26,963 nt of DNA from Opitutia bacterium UBA3151 (GTDB lineage: Bacteria > Verrucomicrobiota > Verrucomicrobiia > Opitutales > Seribacteraceae): assembly GCA_002364975.1 (NCBI GenBank), contig DEYT01000155.1:3840-30802 (forward strand), written 5' to 3'. Positions 25,026 to 26,963 of the stretch are shown in pieces (positions within the stretch are counted from its first letter, which is position 1; every line of letters begins with the position of its first letter). The notes beneath the pieces were generated by a model, which saw nothing but the letters and a program-made list of their open reading frames with translations, was not told where the DNA came from and made no database searches. Position numbers and translations under genes: made by a program.

Positions 25026-25072
25026 AAGACTATATTGTAAGACGCAAAAAAGGGGGGGCAAGCCATTCTCAT

Positions 25073-26869
25073 TCAGGGTAACATTAGTGAAACGCTTTGC
25101 TGGTGAGGGAGATGCTCGATCACATGTGGGGTTTTACTAGCTCCAACGGTAATCTCGTAAACTCCGAAAAAAGCCCCGTCGATCACTGCCTTTCCCTGTT
25201 CGTTGGTTACGGTGGATCCTTCGGTCCACCACTTGCCCTTAACCAAGTCTCTCCAAACCTTGACAGCGGGCCTTTCCTTCCAATCCTTGCGAATCAGGGT
25301 GCCTTCCGGTTTCCAATGATCACCTGCCCAAAAACCCCAGTTAATGAAACTGGTCATCTTGGGATGACTGAAAGTCAGGGTGAGAATGTCCCGCAAGTAA
25401 TCCGCATGCAGTTGGTTGTCATTGCATATTAAGTCGTATTCCGTCACCGCCATCTGTTTGACTAACGGAGCGAATCGTTGGTAGCGACGCCAGAGGTCTT
25501 CCATTCCTCTTAGGTTGTGCACCGTGAAGTGACTTTGAAAGCCAATACCGTCAGCTTGGGTCCGGTTGCTTTTCTGCAAGTGGACCATCAGCTGATGAAA
25601 AGCCTCTTCCCGTGCGTTGTCAAAGAGAGCTTCGTTGATGATAAGAGTGGCATCCGTTGCCTTGCGTTGTTCGGCCAATAAATCTCGGTAAATATTTTCA
25701 CCGAAAACATCGCGTAAATCCTTTTGGAAGCGAAGGGGATGATTGATCGCATCCCATTCGCGAATGACCTCTTTGGTAAGCGAAAACAGGTAGTTTCGGT
25801 GTTCGCGCAAGTACTTTAGGATTTCTTCTGGTTTGTTTTCCTTAACCCATTCATTGCTCCAAGGTTGGAGGTTTCCCCAGACCAGGGTGTGCCCCCGGAA
25901 GCTCATGTGACGGTCGGATCCCCATTGCAGGACTTTACCCAATCCCAGAAGTTGTTGGTTGGCGTAATTGCCGCTGTACATCATTGGTGTATGCCTGGGA
26001 ATCAGCATTGGGACCGGAACTAAGCAGCTGTAGAGTTCGTCAAATGTGTCCCGGTAGCGTTGGGCATCCTGGGTATTTTCCAGCAGGTATTTTGATTTGA
26101 AAGTACTGCCAAAACCAAAAGCATGTCTGATCATACGGGCATGAACAGCCGTTTTCTTTAGAGGAGAACCCGTAGATTCGAAGGCTTCGATGCGCAGGGG
26201 TGCGGTCCGGTATTTGCGTATTCTAGTCTCCGCTGCCTGTCGCCAAGGAGCATTCGCTTCCCGACCCTGGTAGCCCGCCGACATCATGGGTAAACGGGCC
26301 ATATCAAAGCCCTTGGGTGCCAGATAGAGCCTGACCTCTTCTATTTCAATTGCTTGTTTCTGCAAATCAAAGCTTAAGCGAACCACACCGGCGTCCGAGG
26401 CAATCGCTTTGGTGGCTCGAAAGGGGTGATAATACCAACCCCAATTCCTGCCCACACTGGCAAGATGAAACAGTGCGGTTTGCCTCAGGTTTTCACGTTC
26501 CGCAACATGAATACGGATTCGACCCGGGCGTGGATCCGGATTTAATTCAGCGGAAGGACTCACCGTTCGGGCTCGAATGGCAAGGAATGCAACTTCATTT
26601 TCCTCAAGGGTTCCGTCAAAATTCATTCTGAAGGCCAGCAGATTTCCTTTTTTCGGAGCCTCATCGGCTTCGGCGATCCAGACAAATCCATCTCCTGCAA
26701 CCAGTTTTCGAAATTGTCCGGTCTTGGTGGGTCTGGGTAATTGGTTGGGTAGTTTACCTTCGAAGGCAGAGATCAATTCGGGCGGCAGATAGGGAAGGTT
26801 TTGGGAGAAACCGGGCCAGGTCCATGCAAGAAAGAAAAGGCAATAAACCGAAAGGTGAAGGTTTCGCAT
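25073..26869 (-). CDS. Secreted GH10-like protein with His at the acid/base position
   Basis: A 598-residue protein from the ATG at 26869 (a GTG at 26887 would add six and overlap the previous gene). Layout: signal peptide (to about residue 23), a beta-sandwich carbohydrate-binding-like domain (about 50-185), the GH10 barrel (about 225-545) and a small beta domain at the end (GVYEITVGAS). GH10 signatures are FGFGSTF, RGHTLVWG, GIGFQSH and the nucleophile Glu477 in AVTEYDL (codon 25439-25441). The acid/base motif, normally WDVVNE, reads WDAINHP: His377 (codon 25739-25741) replaces Glu, and RGHTLVWH has Gly for its last His. So it may be a weak or altered xylanase, a binding protein, or an enzyme with another proton donor. 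The upstream gene stop lies 4 nt before the start, indicating coupling; a cupin follows. Confidence 0.88.
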   Translation of the reverse strand: MRNLHLSVYCLFFLAWTWPGFSQNLPYLPPELISAFEGKLPNQLPRPTKTGQFRKLVAGDGFVWIAEADEAPKKGNLLAFRMNFDGTLEENEVAFLAIRARTVSPSAELNPDPRPGRIRIHVAERENLRQTALFHLASVGRNWGWYYHPFRATKAIASDAGVVRLSFDLQKQAIEIEEVRLYLAPKGFDMARLPMMSAGYQGREANAPWRQAAETRIRKYRTAPLRIEAFESTGSPLKKTAVHARMIRHAFGFGSTFKSKYLLENTQDAQRYRDTFDELYSCLVPVPMLIPRHTPMMYSGNYANQQLLGLGKVLQWGSDRHMSFRGHTLVWGNLQPWSNEWVKENKPEEILKYLREHRNYLFSLTKEVIREWDAINHPLRFQKDLRDVFGENIYRDLLAEQRKATDATLIINEALFDNAREEAFHQLMVHLQKSNRTQADGIGFQSHFTVHNLRGMEDLWRRYQRFAPLVKQMAVTEYDLICNDNQLHADYLRDILTLTFSHPKMTSFINWGFWAGDHWKPEGTLIRKDWKERPAVKVWRDLVKGKWWTEGSTVTNEQGKAVIDGAFFGVYEITVGASKTPHVIEHLPHQQSVSLMLP

Positions 26870-26873
26870 TTTT

Positions 26874-26963
26874 TTAATTCTGAGCACGGATGGTTTTCCA
26901 TTTTCGAATGGTGAAGTTGTTCATGTAAACCCGATCCTCTTCGTTCTTGATTTTCTCTTTCTC
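26874..26963 (-). CDS. C-terminal end of an upstream gene (partial)
   Basis: The last 29 codons of a minus-strand gene that enters from the right edge. It ends with NEEDRVYMNNFTIRKWKTIR and a short tail. The pattern 'VYMNNFTIRKW' looks like the last strand of a secreted jelly-roll domain (DUF1080 or LamG type), but this is too little to name it. Its stop is 4 nt before the GH10 ATG, so it belongs to the same operon. Confidence 0.55.
   Translation of the reverse strand, partial: EKEKIKNEEDRVYMNNFTIRKWKTIRAQN

Noticed and set aside
1..26963. CRISPR arrays, tRNA or rRNA genes, insertion sequences
   Set aside because: I saw no regularly spaced repeats, no tRNA-like cloverleaf, no transposase motifs and no terminal inverted repeats in the reading; the window is nearly filled with protein genes.

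Overview
The window looks like a polysaccharide-degradation region from a marine member of the PVC group, most likely Verrucomicrobiota. The evidence is a high density of family S1 sulfatases, a paired DUF1549/DUF1553 gene (with a CxxCH motif) and DUF1501 gene, a secreted PQQ-type propeller beginning WRGPDTNG, a DUF1080 protein, an MFS importer instead of SusC/SusD, and almost no Shine-Dalgarno motifs. The phylum call is an inference from gene content; there is no rRNA or other phylogenetic marker.

Layout. (1) 1-6747, plus strand: end of a sulfatase, alpha/beta hydrolase, sulfatase, beta-propeller protein of unrecognised family, DUF1080 protein, sulfamidase-like sulfatase. (2) 6779-16220, minus strand, read from 16220 downwards: cytoplasmic GH43 beta-xylosidase, sugar-porter MFS transporter, then one 2059-residue secreted protein with four complete enzyme modules, GH26-like / GH3 / S1 sulfatase / GH30. 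The three genes are 2 and 26 nt apart. (3) 16221-16542: divergent intergenic region. (4) 16543-23337, plus strand: sulfatase, DUF1549/1553, DUF1501, HAD phosphatase or phosphomutase, PQQ-like propeller. (5) 23338-23653: convergent spacer with only weak small ORFs. (6) 23654-26963, minus strand, read from the right edge: end of an unidentified gene, a GH10 protein whose acid/base Glu is His, a ManC-type cupin, and a PdxA-family dehydrogenase.

How the genes may work together (inference): GH43, GH30, GH3, GH10 and a GH26-like domain together point to a xylan-type backbone. Four separate sulfatases plus the fused one suggest the substrate is sulfated, as in algal or other marine glycans. Secreted enzymes, above all the four-module protein, would desulfate and depolymerise the chain. 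The MFS porter would import xylose or short oligosaccharides, and the cytoplasmic GH43 would finish hydrolysis. The HAD, cupin and PdxA-like proteins could belong to downstream sugar or sugar-acid metabolism. The most unusual item is the GH26-GH3-sulfatase-GH30 fusion; next are the GH10 protein with an altered active site and the MFS porter with a periplasmic insert of about 110 residues.
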